Assembly (NCBI GenBank): GCA_902491475.1
Contig: CABUHY010000003.1
Span: 62,001 to 126,000, forward strand
Length of the DNA: 64,000 nt
Source of the DNA: an uncultured Eubacteriales bacterium
GTDB lineage: Bacteria; Bacillota; Clostridia; Oscillospirales; Acutalibacteraceae
Direction of reading: 5' to 3'
In this document: positions 32,183-40,426 of the stretch, in pieces
Layout: the number at the start of each line of letters is the position of its first letter
Position numbering within the stretch: position 1 is the stretch's first letter
The notes under the pieces: generated by a model
Told to the model about the DNA's origin: nothing
Seen by the model: only the letters and a program-made list of their open reading frames with translations
Databases searched by the model: none
Program-made: the position numbers and the translations under genes

Positions 32183-32863
32183 ATGGATAAACTTATACCA
32201 ATTGGCATTTTGTTAGGTGTCGCTATAATCGGCTTTATTTCAAAATTTTTAGAACTTGGTGATATTCGCAGCAGATATGAATTTACTGTCGAATATCGAA
32301 ACAAATTTATAAACTTTTTAAATGAACTTTTTCAAAAGCGTAGTTTTAATCAACAGTTATATTACGAACTAACTGGAAAAGTCAAAGAAATGCAATATGA
32401 GTTAGGTGCAGACGGTGTATATGCTTATGTTCAAGACAATTTAAAAGGATATGCAACAAACAATTACGAATTACTTGTAAACTTTTTGCCTGAGACCCGC
32501 AATGCTATAAGAAATCAAGGCAATATCATCTTGATGGGAAGATGGAACCAAGCAGTTCAAGATTGTGATGATATGTTTCTTCGACATTTAGGTACTCTAA
32601 AACTTGCCGAAGAAAAAATCAAAAGAAGTCTTAAAAACCCTTTTTCAGACTTTGCTGAAGGAGTTAAACTTATAATTTTGCCAGTGCTACTGTTAAAATG
32701 GTTTGGATTTATATCAGCAGAAAGTAGCACAAAAATCAAAAAGAACCCGATTCTAAAGATTATCAATTTTTTTGTTACCACTGTAAGTTTTGTAAGTGGA
32801 ATTATGGCAATAGTTATGGGATGGAATGCTTTTTGGGCACTAATTAAATCATTTATAAAATAA
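32183..32863 (+). CDS. Unrecognised membrane protein, cargo at the right end of element III
   Basis: The 226-residue protein has an N-terminal membrane helix (residues 5-20), a helical soluble middle (about 30-150, with FLNELFQKRSFNQQLYYEL) and two C-terminal hydrophobic stretches (about 160-180 and 195-220). I do not recognise a family. It is translationally coupled to the XRE regulator and absent from the otherwise homologous end of element II, so it is a late insertion or a loss in II. Small membrane proteins in such positions are often defence effectors or immunity proteins, but nothing in the sequence proves it. Confidence 0.6.
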   Translation: MDKLIPIGILLGVAIIGFISKFLELGDIRSRYEFTVEYRNKFINFLNELFQKRSFNQQLYYELTGKVKEMQYELGADGVYAYVQDNLKGYATNNYELLVNFLPETRNAIRNQGNIILMGRWNQAVQDCDDMFLRHLGTLKLAEEKIKRSLKNPFSDFAEGVKLIILPVLLLKWFGFISAESSTKIKKNPILKIINFFVTTVSFVSGIMAIVMGWNAFWALIKSFIK

Positions 32864-32873
32864 ACACAAAAAA

Positions 32874-32904
32874 GGCATTACCGACTGCAAAAGTCAGTAA
32901 TGCC
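32874..32904. terminator. Bidirectional hairpin at the right end of element III
   Basis: GGCATTAC-CGACT pairs with AGTCA-GTAATGCC, flanked by AAAAAA and TTTTT. It is the same element as at 20248-20276 and would also stop guaA transcription coming from the right. Confidence 0.8.
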
Positions 32905-32975
32905 TTTTTAGAATATATTAAGATAATTGTACCCGCAAACCACAGGAAACGCACAATAAATGCGTTTTGCAGTCT

Positions 32976-32993
32976 GCTATCATTTTGCTATCA
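32976..32993. other. Integrase arm-site pair (GCTATCA type), right end of element III
   Basis: GCTATCA at 32976 and 32987, 11 bp apart, 60-75 bp from att core D. Confidence 0.5.
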
Positions 32994-33051
32994 AATCGGG
33001 AATTTGAGAGCCTAAAGCCCAGTGTTTATGCGGGTTTACGCAACTCGTGAT

Positions 33052-33064
33052 ATTATTCCCACTC
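33052..33064. repeat. att core D within the guaA 3' end
   Basis: ATTATTCCCACTC covers, on the minus strand, the codons GAG-TGG-GAA and the TAA stop of guaA plus one base. Integration at this point leaves the GuaA protein unchanged. The chromosomal side (towards 33065) continues as guaA. Confidence 0.9.
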
Positions 33065-34579
33065 AACTGTTGCGGGGGGTTTGGAGGTTATGTCGTAGAC
33101 TACTCGGTTTACGCCCTTGACCTCATTGGTAATCCTGTTCGACACCTTTGCGAGCAGGTCGTAGGGGATGCGAGCCCAATCGGCTGTCATAAAGTTATCG
33201 GTTGTGATGGCGCGAAGAACGATAAGCTGTTCATAGGTTCTGTGGTCGCCCATAACACCGACCGACTGAACGCCGGGGAGGACTGCGAAGAACTGACTCA
33301 ATTCGCTCTCATAACCCGTCTTAGCCATTTCATCACGGAAAACTGCGTCCGCATCTTGAAGTATTCTTACCTTTTCGGCGGTGATTTCGCCGATTATTCT
33401 TACTCCGAGTCCGGGACCGGGGAACGGCTGACGCCAAACGAGCTCATGCGGTATGCCGAGCTTTTCGCCGACCTTTCGTACCTCGTCCTTGAACAAATCG
33501 CAAAGGGGCTCGATTATGCCCTCGAATTCAATGTCATCGGGCATTTTAACCTTGTTGTGGTGAGTCTTTATGACCGCTGCGTCGCCCTTGCCCGATTCGA
33601 TACAGTCGGGGTAAATTGTGCCCTGTGCGAAGAAGCCCTTGTCATTTTCCTTCTTGATTTCGTCCCAGAATACATTGTAGAATTCCGTACCGATAATCTT
33701 TCTCTTTTCCTCGGGGTCGGTAACGCCCTTGAGCTTTTCAAGGAAATGCTCCTGACAGTTTACTCTTACAAATTTCATATCGAAAAGTGAGGTAAAGGTC
33801 TTTTCTACAAAGTCTCCCTCGTCCTTACGCATAAGTCCCTGGTCAACGAACACACATGTAAGCCTGTCGCCTATTGCACGGCTCAAAAGACCTGCGGCAA
33901 CAGATGAATCAACGCCGCCGGAAAGTCCGAGAATAACTCTCTTGTCGCCGATTTTCTCACGAAGCTCGGCAACGGTTTCCTCTATAAAGTCGTCCATTAT
34001 CCAGTCGCCCTTGCAGTCGCATACTTCATAGAGGAAGTTGTGAAGCATTTTAAGTCCGTATTCGCTGTGGGTAACCTCGGGGTGGAACTGAACGGCATAA
34101 ATCTTCTTTTCGGGATACTGCATTGCGGCGCACGGGCAGTCCTTTGAGCTGCCGACAACCTCAAAATGCTCGGGAGCCTGTGCGATATAGTCCGTATGGC
34201 TCATCCATACAACGCTCTTTTCGGGAATGTCCTTGAAGAGGGGAGAGTCCTTTACGCTGACTTCGATTTTGCCGTATTCGGAGACGGGGGCTGTCTCAAC
34301 CTTTCCGTCGCACATCCATGCGATAAGCTGGCAGCCGTAGCAAATGCCGAGTACGGGAACGCCGAGCTCAAGTATCTCCTTGGTGTAGTGCGGAGATTTC
34401 ATATCGTATACGCTGTTGGGTCCGCCCGTGAAAATAATACCCTTGTAATTGTTGTTTTTGATAACATCAATAGGGGTGGTGTAGGGGAGGATTTCGGCGT
34501 AAACATTGTTATCACGGACTCTGCGGGCAATCAACTGATTGTACTGACCGCCGAAGTCCAAAACAAGAATTTTTTCCAT
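33053..34579 (-). CDS. guaA: GMP synthase (glutamine-hydrolysing)
   Basis: The 508-residue enzyme converts XMP to GMP. It has the class I glutaminase domain (GGPNSV, nucleophile in GICYGCQ near residue 80, FHPEVTHSEYG near 165), the ATP pyrophosphatase P-loop LGLSGGVDSSVAAGLL near 220, and the dimerization domain ending in KPPATVEWE. The last codons form the att core of the island. It follows purA by 19 nt in one purine operon. The antisense open frames over it are composition artefacts. Confidence 0.97.
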   Translation of the reverse strand: MEKILVLDFGGQYNQLIARRVRDNNVYAEILPYTTPIDVIKNNNYKGIIFTGGPNSVYDMKSPHYTKEILELGVPVLGICYGCQLIAWMCDGKVETAPVSEYGKIEVSVKDSPLFKDIPEKSVVWMSHTDYIAQAPEHFEVVGSSKDCPCAAMQYPEKKIYAVQFHPEVTHSEYGLKMLHNFLYEVCDCKGDWIMDDFIEETVAELREKIGDKRVILGLSGGVDSSVAAGLLSRAIGDRLTCVFVDQGLMRKDEGDFVEKTFTSLFDMKFVRVNCQEHFLEKLKGVTDPEEKRKIIGTEFYNVFWDEIKKENDKGFFAQGTIYPDCIESGKGDAAVIKTHHNKVKMPDDIEFEGIIEPLCDLFKDEVRKVGEKLGIPHELVWRQPFPGPGLGVRIIGEITAEKVRILQDADAVFRDEMAKTGYESELSQFFAVLPGVQSVGVMGDHRTYEQLIVLRAITTDNFMTADWARIPYDLLAKVSNRITNEVKGVNRVVYDITSKPPATVEWE

Positions 34580-34598
34580 AAAGTTATCTGTACCTCAA

Positions 34599-35873
34599 TT
34601 ATCTGTATATTATAGCCTCGCGCTCGGGTCCGTTTGATACCATATCAATCTTATGACCGAGCTGCTTTTCAATGAATTCAACATAAGCCTTTGCCTCTTC
34701 GGGAAGCTTGTCAAAGTCCCTGATACCTCTTATGTCGCAGTGCCAGCCTTTAAGAGTTTCAAATACGGGCTTGCATTTTTTGAGGACAGAGGTCGTGGGG
34801 AAGTCCTTGATTATCTTGCCGTCAACCTCATAAGCCGTGCAAACCTTTATCTCGTCAAGATAAGAGAGGCAGTCGATAGCGGTCATAACGACTTTTGTAG
34901 CGCCCTGACATTCTATACCGTAGCGTGTGGCAACGCAGTCGAACCAGCCGACTCTTCTCGGTCTGCCCGTTGTAGCGCCGAATTCGCCCTTGTCGCCGCC
35001 GTGGATACGAAGCTCCTGTGCCTCGTCCTCATCAAGAATTTCGGAAACAAATTCGCCTGCGCCGACCGCCGAGGAATATGCCTTTGTAACGGTGATAACT
35101 TCTTTTATCATATGAGGCGGAATACCTGCGCCGACTGCGCCGTAGCCCGCAAGGGTTGAGGAGGAGGTTACCATCGGGTAAATACCGAAATCGGGGTCTT
35201 TAAGTGTGCCGAGCTGACCCTCGAGAAGTATCTCCTTGCCGTCTTTGATTGCCTGCTGAAGATAAGCGTGAGTATCGCATACATAGGGAGCGATTTTCTC
35301 CTTATATTCCATACAGGTGTTGTAGAGCTCTTCCTCGTCAAGCAGGGGCTTGTGATAAACATGCTCGAGAGTGAGATTTTTCAGCGTGCAGATGTTTTTG
35401 AGCTTTGCTCTGAGGGTTTCCTCGTCGAAAAGCTCGTTTAATTGAATGCCGATTTTTGCATACTTGTCCGAGAAAAACGGAGCAATACCGCTCTTTGTCG
35501 AACCGAAAGCGTTCTTACCGAGGCGTTCTTCCTCGTATGTGTCGAGAAGAATGTGATAGGGCATAAGTATCTGTGCCCTGTCCGAAACAAGAAGCTTCGG
35601 ATTGAGACCTGCCTTGCGGACATCCTCAAGCTCTGTCAAAAACTTGTTGATGTCAAGCGCAACGCCGTTTCCTATAATGCAGGTTGTGTGGTCATAGCAC
35701 ACGCCGCTGGGCATCAGATGGAACGCAAAGCGTCCTTTATCGTTGATAATGGTGTGTCCCGCATTTGCACCGCCCTGAAAACGAATGACAATGTCTGCCT
35801 TTTCGGCAAACATATCGGTAATTTTACCCTTGCCCTCATCGCCCCAGTTAGCGCCGACAATTGCTTTTACCAT
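34599..35873 (-). CDS. purA: Adenylosuccinate synthetase
   Basis: The 424-residue enzyme catalyses the first step from IMP to AMP. It has the N-terminal GTP site VGANWGDEGKGKITD, the GGANAGHTI motif near residue 35, the QLGTLKDPDFGIYPMVTSSS block near 220, and GATTGRPRRVGWFD near 300. AAGGAGG lies before the ATG. Together with guaA it places both branches from IMP/XMP under one promoter. Confidence 0.97.
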   Translation of the reverse strand: MVKAIVGANWGDEGKGKITDMFAEKADIVIRFQGGANAGHTIINDKGRFAFHLMPSGVCYDHTTCIIGNGVALDINKFLTELEDVRKAGLNPKLLVSDRAQILMPYHILLDTYEEERLGKNAFGSTKSGIAPFFSDKYAKIGIQLNELFDEETLRAKLKNICTLKNLTLEHVYHKPLLDEEELYNTCMEYKEKIAPYVCDTHAYLQQAIKDGKEILLEGQLGTLKDPDFGIYPMVTSSSTLAGYGAVGAGIPPHMIKEVITVTKAYSSAVGAGEFVSEILDEDEAQELRIHGGDKGEFGATTGRPRRVGWFDCVATRYGIECQGATKVVMTAIDCLSYLDEIKVCTAYEVDGKIIKDFPTTSVLKKCKPVFETLKGWHCDIRGIRDFDKLPEEAKAYVEFIEKQLGHKIDMVSNGPEREAIIYR

Positions 35874-35926
35874 TGTTTTTTCCTCCTTAAAGGTTTCATA
35901 TTTTTTGTTTCAAACCATACACAAAT

Positions 35927-35955
35927 ATTATATAGTATTACACCCGTTATGTCAA
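35927..35955 (-). promoter_or_regulatory. purA-guaA promoter
   Basis: On the minus strand TTGACA (35955-35950) and TATAAT (35932-35927) are 17 bases apart. The leader to purA is only about 50 bases, too short for a purine riboswitch, and I see no PurBox pair. Confidence 0.75.
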
Positions 35956-35980
35956 CGAAAAGCGAATGCGTAATCTAAGC

Positions 35981-36021
35981 AAAAAAGTGAACCGCACCCG
36001 CATATAAAATACGGGTGCGGT
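35981..36021 (-). terminator. Terminator of the zinc-type ABC operon
   Basis: On the minus strand ACCGCACCCG and CGGGTGCGGT form a 10-bp stem followed by a T-rich run with six consecutive T residues. Confidence 0.85.
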
Positions 36022-36024
36022 GAA

Positions 36025-36534
36025 TTATTCAATAAGTTTTGCGTTTGCAAGACGGCAATACATAACATCAAATTCTTTATATGTTTCAAATGTTCCGACT
36101 ACCGTTATTTCAGAACCGACCTTCGGATATTCATCCGGATATGAGCGATTGTCATCAAGGACAAATTCAATCCCCTGAGAGCAGCATGCCGTAGCATCCG
36201 AGATTATACAGGAAAAATATTCGTTGTTTGTTTCGGAAACTTTGAAATACGAAAACATACCCTTCATTTTTATCTTTTTGCCTATATAATTTTCGGGCTT
36301 TGACATCATATTGTACACTTCGGAGTATACCATTGTACTGCTTAATTTTGTCAGATCGATATCAACCTTTGAAGACTCGGTCGTTAGCTCTTTTTCGGCG
36401 GCTGTAATTGTTGAAAAGGCCTCCCGTGTTGTGCTTTGCGTGGAGGCATCTTCGGATGATGAATTGGTTTTATTGCTGCATGATGACAGCAAAGCAAGCA
36501 AAATCGCAGTGATTAAAGCCAATATTTTTTTCAT
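36025..36534 (-). CDS. Lipoprotein with OB-fold-like domain, zinc operon
   Basis: The 169-residue protein has a lipoprotein signal (LLALLSSCSN, lipid-attached Cys near 19), a Ser/Thr-rich linker, and from residue 65 a compact beta domain (PENYIGKKIKMKGMF ... ISDATACCSQGIEFVL ... VGSEITVVGTFETY). The fold and the CC pair resemble the extracytoplasmic domain of TIGR03943/YcgQ proteins, which accompany zinc transporters in Bacilli. Its start overlaps the permease stop (ATGA). A role in zinc capture or release outside the membrane is inferred from the operon. Confidence 0.65.
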   Translation of the reverse strand: MKKILALITAILLALLSSCSNKTNSSSEDASTQSTTREAFSTITAAEKELTTESSKVDIDLTKLSSTMVYSEVYNMMSKPENYIGKKIKMKGMFSYFKVSETNNEYFSCIISDATACCSQGIEFVLDDNRSYPDEYPKVGSEITVVGTFETYKEFDVMYCRLANAKLIE

Positions 36535-37385
36535 TTTTCAGCACCTCCTACAGCATATCCCACAAGATACGATATTAAAAAAATCGCAATTTGCATAATG
36601 ACTATTGTAGAGCCGACGGGAGTTCCCGCAAGAATAGAGATTATAATGCCGAAAAAAGAACAAATTACAGAAAAAACCGCCGCACAAACAGTAACGCTTT
36701 TGAAGCTCTTAAATATTCGCATAGCTGACAGTGCAGGGAAAATCACCAATGCGGAAATCAGCAACGAGCCAACAAGGTTCATAGCAAGCACTATGATGAC
36801 TGCAACAATGATAGCAATCAAAAGGTTGTAGAGCCCAGCCTTTGTTCCGGTCGCTCTCGCAAAATTTTCATCGAAAGTTACGGCGAAAATTTTGTTATAG
36901 AACAAGACGAATATCGCAACTACCAACACAGACATTCCCACGCACAGCCACACCTCAACGGGGGACAGCGTTAAGATGGAAGTCGAGCCGAACAGCGTGC
37001 TGCACACATCGCCCGAAAGATTAGACGAGGTGGAGAAAATGTTCATCAGCATATAGCCGACCGCCAAAGAACCGACTGAAATCATTGCGATGGCGGCATC
37101 ACCTTTGATTTTTGTATTCTGTCCTGTACGCAGGAGCAAAACTGCACTGATAATCGTAATGACCATAACAAGCGGCATTTCATTTGTAATCTGCAAAATG
37201 GCTGCAATCGCCATTGCACCAAACGCCACATGGGACAAACCGTCGCCAATGAAAGAAAACCTTTTCAACACCAGCGTTACTCCCAGCAGAGAGGAACAGA
37301 ATGCAATCAGCACACCGACAACCAGCGCATAGCGAACAAAGGGATACGCCCAATAGAGAGTCAGCTTTTCCAAGATAGCGCTCAT
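36531..37385 (-). CDS. znuB: Metal ABC transporter permease (ZnuB-like)
   Basis: The 284-residue protein has eight or so membrane helices and the ABC-3 family features: LGVTLVLKRFSFIGDGLSHVAFG near residue 40 and the C-terminal pattern LLISALVIFPALSAM near 210. It forms the channel of a Zn/Mn importer with the ATPase and binding lipoprotein encoded upstream. Its ATG shares a base with the ATPase stop region at 37385, and the lipoprotein gene overlaps its end. Confidence 0.88.
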   Translation of the reverse strand: MSAILEKLTLYWAYPFVRYALVVGVLIAFCSSLLGVTLVLKRFSFIGDGLSHVAFGAMAIAAILQITNEMPLVMVITIISAVLLLRTGQNTKIKGDAAIAMISVGSLAVGYMLMNIFSTSSNLSGDVCSTLFGSTSILTLSPVEVWLCVGMSVLVVAIFVLFYNKIFAVTFDENFARATGTKAGLYNLLIAIIVAVIIVLAMNLVGSLLISALVIFPALSAMRIFKSFKSVTVCAAVFSVICSFFGIIISILAGTPVGSTIVIMQIAIFLISYLVGYAVGGAEK

Positions 37386-38095
37386 TATATATCACCGCCT
37401 TTCTCTGCGGCAAATATCCGCCCCTGCGGGCTCCCAAGATAGTCTGCCTTTGTTCCGAAAAAAACGGTGTTGCCAATATGCAGAATATGGCTGGCATATT
37501 TAACTGCGGCAGTAATATCGTGTGAAATCATAATAACAGTGATACCGTCCCGATGATTTAAGTCCCCAATCAGACGATACATTTCAGCCGTTACTTTGGG
37601 GTCAAGCCCGGAAACAGGCTCGTCCAAGAGCAGCATCTTTTGTGTGGCACACAGTGCACGGGCAAGCAATACCCGTTGCTGCTGTCCGCCGGACAGCTCT
37701 CGATAGCAGCGCCTTTCAAGCTGTGTGATTTGCATCTTGTTCATAGCTTCTGCCGCAAGCTGTTTTTCTTCTTTGTTGTAAAAGGGGCGGCTGCCGCAGC
37801 GCCCTTGACACCCGGAGAGAACTATTTCTCTCACGGATGCAGGAAAGTCCTTTTGTACTTGCGTTTGCTGCGGTAGGTAGCCTATCTCATTTTTTCTCAG
37901 CCTGTCACCCGTCAAAATTCTGCCGCTGATAGGCGGCTGCAAGCCGAGAATTGTTTTCATAAGTGTACTCTTACCGGAGCCGTTTTCCCCTACGATGCAG
38001 AGGTAGTCGCCTGCAAAGACCTCAAAATTGAGGTCTTGCAGAACGGACTTTCCATCATAGCCGACGCAGAGATTTTGACAAGTTAGCTGAGCCAT
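37385..38095 (-). CDS. znuC: Metal ABC transporter ATPase (ZnuC-like)
   Basis: The 236-residue ATPase has Walker A GENGSGKST near residue 37, signature LSGGQQQR near 135, Walker B MLLLDEPVSGLD near 153, and the switch His in MISHD. It powers zinc or manganese uptake with the adjacent permease. The gene lies 12 nt after znuA. Confidence 0.9.
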   Translation of the reverse strand: MAQLTCQNLCVGYDGKSVLQDLNFEVFAGDYLCIVGENGSGKSTLMKTILGLQPPISGRILTGDRLRKNEIGYLPQQTQVQKDFPASVREIVLSGCQGRCGSRPFYNKEEKQLAAEAMNKMQITQLERRCYRELSGGQQQRVLLARALCATQKMLLLDEPVSGLDPKVTAEMYRLIGDLNHRDGITVIMISHDITAAVKYASHILHIGNTVFFGTKADYLGSPQGRIFAAEKGGDI

Positions 38096-38107
38096 AAAAC
38101 GACCTCC

Positions 38108-39112
38108 TTAACCTAATGCTTCTTTCAGCACGGAGAGATTCTTCTCCATAACAGAAAGGTAGGTCGTACCGTTTTTCACATCCTGTGAAGTGGTGGATTG
38201 CATGGAATCCATCGTCAGTATCTTTTGGTTTTTCTCCGTTGTATTCTCAACAACTGTTTCGGCAATCTTGTGCTCCTTGCCCTCAATGGTCAGCACGCAG
38301 GGCAAATTTAGCTCATCTACTTTCTTAGCAAGGAACGAAACGGTTTCAAAGCTTGCTTCGGTTTCGGCTGAGCAACCGACAAAGGCTGCAAAGTAATTAA
38401 GATTATAATCATCGGCAAGATATCTGAAGTGGAAACGGTCTGCAAAAAGCAGCGTTTTGATTTTTGCGTTATCAACCGTTTTTTGATAATCTGCGTCCAG
38501 ATTTGAAAGTTTCTGAATATAGGCTTCTGTGTTTACCGCATATGTTTCTTTGTCTTTTGCGTCAATTTCCTGAATTGCACTTGATATAGCGTTGCAAAGT
38601 ATTTCGGCGTTTTTCAATGAAAGCCAAACATGCTCGTCATATTCCGGACCTTCTTCGTGTCCTTCTTCGTGACCTTCTTCGTGACCTTCTTCGTCATGTT
38701 CGTGCTCTTCCTCTTGCATACCTTCAACGACCTCTTCCTCTTTAACGCTGCTGCCGAGGGTGCTCAATAAGTTGATTGTTTTTACATCTCGGGTTGTATT
38801 TTTAATAGCGTCATCCACCCAGCCGTCGGACTCGCCGCCTACATATATAAACAGATCGCACTCTGAAATTTTTACAATGTCATCGGCGGTGGGCTGATAA
38901 CTGTGAAGATCAACCCCGTTATCCAAAAGCATGGTAAGCTCGAATTTGTCGGAATTTTCTCCGATGATTTCACGCACCCAATCGTATTCGGGAAAAATTG
39001 TTGTAACTATTTTCAGTTTATTGCTTGTTTTTGTATTAGCTCGATTTGAACAAGCGGACAAAGCACTTGCAAATACAACAAGTGCAAGTATAATTGATAT
39101 TATTTTTTTCAT
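38108..39112 (-). CDS. znuA: Zinc-binding lipoprotein with His/Glu-rich loop (ZnuA-like)
   Basis: From the ATG at 39112 (GGAGGT upstream) the protein has 334 residues; the longer frame to 39193 lacks a ribosome site. It has a lipoprotein signal (SALSACSN), the cluster A-I fold with metal-ligand His in DLHSYQPT, and EYDEHVWLS. Between them lies an acidic histidine loop with the repeated unit EEGHEEGHEEGH (about residues 145-170), the hallmark of zinc-specific binding proteins such as ZnuA. The loop is encoded by near-perfect 12-bp repeats, so its length may vary between strains. It heads the importer operon. Confidence 0.9.
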   Translation of the reverse strand: MKKIISIILALVVFASALSACSNRANTKTSNKLKIVTTIFPEYDWVREIIGENSDKFELTMLLDNGVDLHSYQPTADDIVKISECDLFIYVGGESDGWVDDAIKNTTRDVKTINLLSTLGSSVKEEEVVEGMQEEEHEHDEEGHEEGHEEGHEEGPEYDEHVWLSLKNAEILCNAISSAIQEIDAKDKETYAVNTEAYIQKLSNLDADYQKTVDNAKIKTLLFADRFHFRYLADDYNLNYFAAFVGCSAETEASFETVSFLAKKVDELNLPCVLTIEGKEHKIAETVVENTTEKNQKILTMDSMQSTTSQDVKNGTTYLSVMEKNLSVLKEALG

Positions 39113-39156
39113 TGGATTTACCTCCGGATATTTAAGAACATAATTAACAATAAAAG

Positions 39157-39211
39157 CAACGGAAGACAAAGCCCCGCTATCTGTACGATACAAGGCGGAT
39201 TTCTTCCGTTG
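39157..39211 (-). promoter_or_regulatory. Structured intergenic RNA element upstream of znuA
   Basis: On the minus strand CAACGGAAGA and TCTTCCGTTG form a 10-bp stem enclosing about 35 bases with an inner CCGC/GCGG pairing, followed by CTTTTATTGTT. It could be a terminator of the upstream gene or a processing/attenuation site. No known riboswitch consensus is evident. Confidence 0.4.
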
Positions 39212-39223
39212 AAATGTTCTTTA

Positions 39224-39526
39224 TCAATCCGAAAGCTTAACCTTTAGTGTAACTAAAGTGCTGTTGACGGCATCTTCAATATTAAAGACGCTTTCGCTAA
39301 ATATACTGAAATAAAATGCAGTTGCCGCTCCCGAAGTGCTTACGACAAGCGCAGTTGTTTTAATTGCCGATTTGCAGAAGCTTATGTGACAGCAAACAGG
39401 ACATTTTTCTCCGGAACATTCATGATGGGACTCAACGGTCATGAAAATGCCGAAGCAAAGCACGGTAAGTATAAATGTTATTGCGAGTATAACGGATATA
39501 ACTCTTTTTTTACCGATTTTCATCAT
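39224..39526 (-). CDS. Small membrane protein with Cys/His cluster
   Basis: The 100-residue protein has an N-terminal membrane helix (residues 8-30), a short metal-ligand-like segment (HHECSGEKCPVCCHISFC, residues 33-50) and a second hydrophobic stretch (55-75). I do not recognise a family. The cysteine/histidine cluster and its place between a metal exporter gene and znuA suggest a link to zinc handling, which remains inference. Gap to the exporter gene upstream is 33 nt. Confidence 0.6.
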   Translation of the reverse strand: MMKIGKKRVISVILAITFILTVLCFGIFMTVESHHECSGEKCPVCCHISFCKSAIKTTALVVSTSGAATAFYFSIFSESVFNIEDAVNSTLVTLKVKLSD

Positions 39527-39559
39527 TTACTTACCGCCCTTTCTTTTTATATCGGCAAA

Positions 39560-40420
39560 TTATATCGGTAAAAACGAAACCGCAATGCCCGAAAGCACCG
39601 AGCAGGCGTACATAATTGCGACGATTTTAAGATTTTCTTTTACATTCCTGTTTTCGCGGAACATTACGATAAGTCCTGCGCCCGCACCCATACAAAGTCC
39701 CGAAATTACAGAGGCAAAGCTTATCGCACCTTTAAGGTAAAGCTCTGTGAGTAAAATCGAAGCGGCACAGTTGGGGATTATTCCGATTATTGCCGCAAGG
39801 AACGGCTGGAAAAAGGAGTCGGAAAGCAGAAGCTTTGAAATTCGGTCGATGCCGAGGAATTCCACCGCAAGGTTGAGAAGGAATACCGTCAGCACAAGGA
39901 AGCCGAAAATTTTTACCGTATGCCGCAGGGCAGGCTTTAATATTCCGCCGTGCTCGTCGTGACAGCCGCAGTGTTCGTCCTCGCACAGGTCCTCGACATG
40001 CTTTTCGGGCTCGGGCTTTTTCTTTTCAAAAAGCGTTATTATATATCCGAAAAATACCGCAATGACGATTTTCACGGCTATGAGCTTGAGTATTTCCGCC
40101 TTGCTTTCGGGGTGGGAGAACATAATTATCACAGCTTCGTCCGAGGTGGAGAGGAAAACCGCAATAAGCGTTCCGAGACCTATAAGTCCGCCCGAATACA
40201 GGTTTGCGGCAAAGACCGAAAAGCCGCACTGGGGCACGCAGCCGAGCAATGCGCCGACGAGAGGACCGAAGTTACCCGATTTTGCAAGAATTTTGTCCGT
40301 CTTTTTTGATGTGTGGTGCTCCACCGCTTCAAGCAAAAGAAAGGCAAAAAACAAAAACGGCAGCATTTTCAGACAGTCAAGCGCCGTGTCAAGCACAACA
40401 TCTTTCAATATATCAAGCAA
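39560..40420 (-). CDS. Putative 10-TM heavy-metal exporter (ArsP_2-like permease)
   Basis: The 286-residue membrane protein has two homologous halves, each with a conserved Pro-Cys/Asn motif: GALLGCVPQCGFSVFAA near residue 57 and IGIIPNCAASILLTELY near 215. Between them a cytoplasmic loop is rich in His and Cys (CEDEHCGCHDEHGG). This matches the putative 10-TM metal exporter family annotated also as manganese or arsenic permeases. It lies 6 nt after the Fur-family gene, so the regulator and transporter are one unit. Substrate not determined. Confidence 0.75.
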   Translation of the reverse strand: MLDILKDVVLDTALDCLKMLPFLFFAFLLLEAVEHHTSKKTDKILAKSGNFGPLVGALLGCVPQCGFSVFAANLYSGGLIGLGTLIAVFLSTSDEAVIIMFSHPESKAEILKLIAVKIVIAVFFGYIITLFEKKKPEPEKHVEDLCEDEHCGCHDEHGGILKPALRHTVKIFGFLVLTVFLLNLAVEFLGIDRISKLLLSDSFFQPFLAAIIGIIPNCAASILLTELYLKGAISFASVISGLCMGAGAGLIVMFRENRNVKENLKIVAIMYACSVLSGIAVSFLPI

Positions 40421-40426
40421 TTAAAA

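Noticed and set aside
33053..33064. tRNA-type attachment site
   Set aside because: No tRNA gene lies at the island edge. The core repeat coincides with the 3' end of guaA, which is sufficient.
33047..33790. Plus-strand open frame of 247 codons over guaA
   Set aside because: It is antisense to a clear GMP synthase gene, has no ribosome site and arises from third-position composition. The same applies to 35442-35978 (over purA) and 44940-45791 (over citrate synthase).
35874..36000. Purine or PRPP riboswitch before purA
   Set aside because: The leader after the consensus promoter is only about 50 bases and shows no riboswitch-like pairing.
38650..38700. Short regular repeats resembling a CRISPR or microsatellite
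   Set aside because: They are 12-bp coding repeats for the EEGH units of the ZnuA histidine loop, without spacers. No CRISPR array or cas gene was seen in the window.
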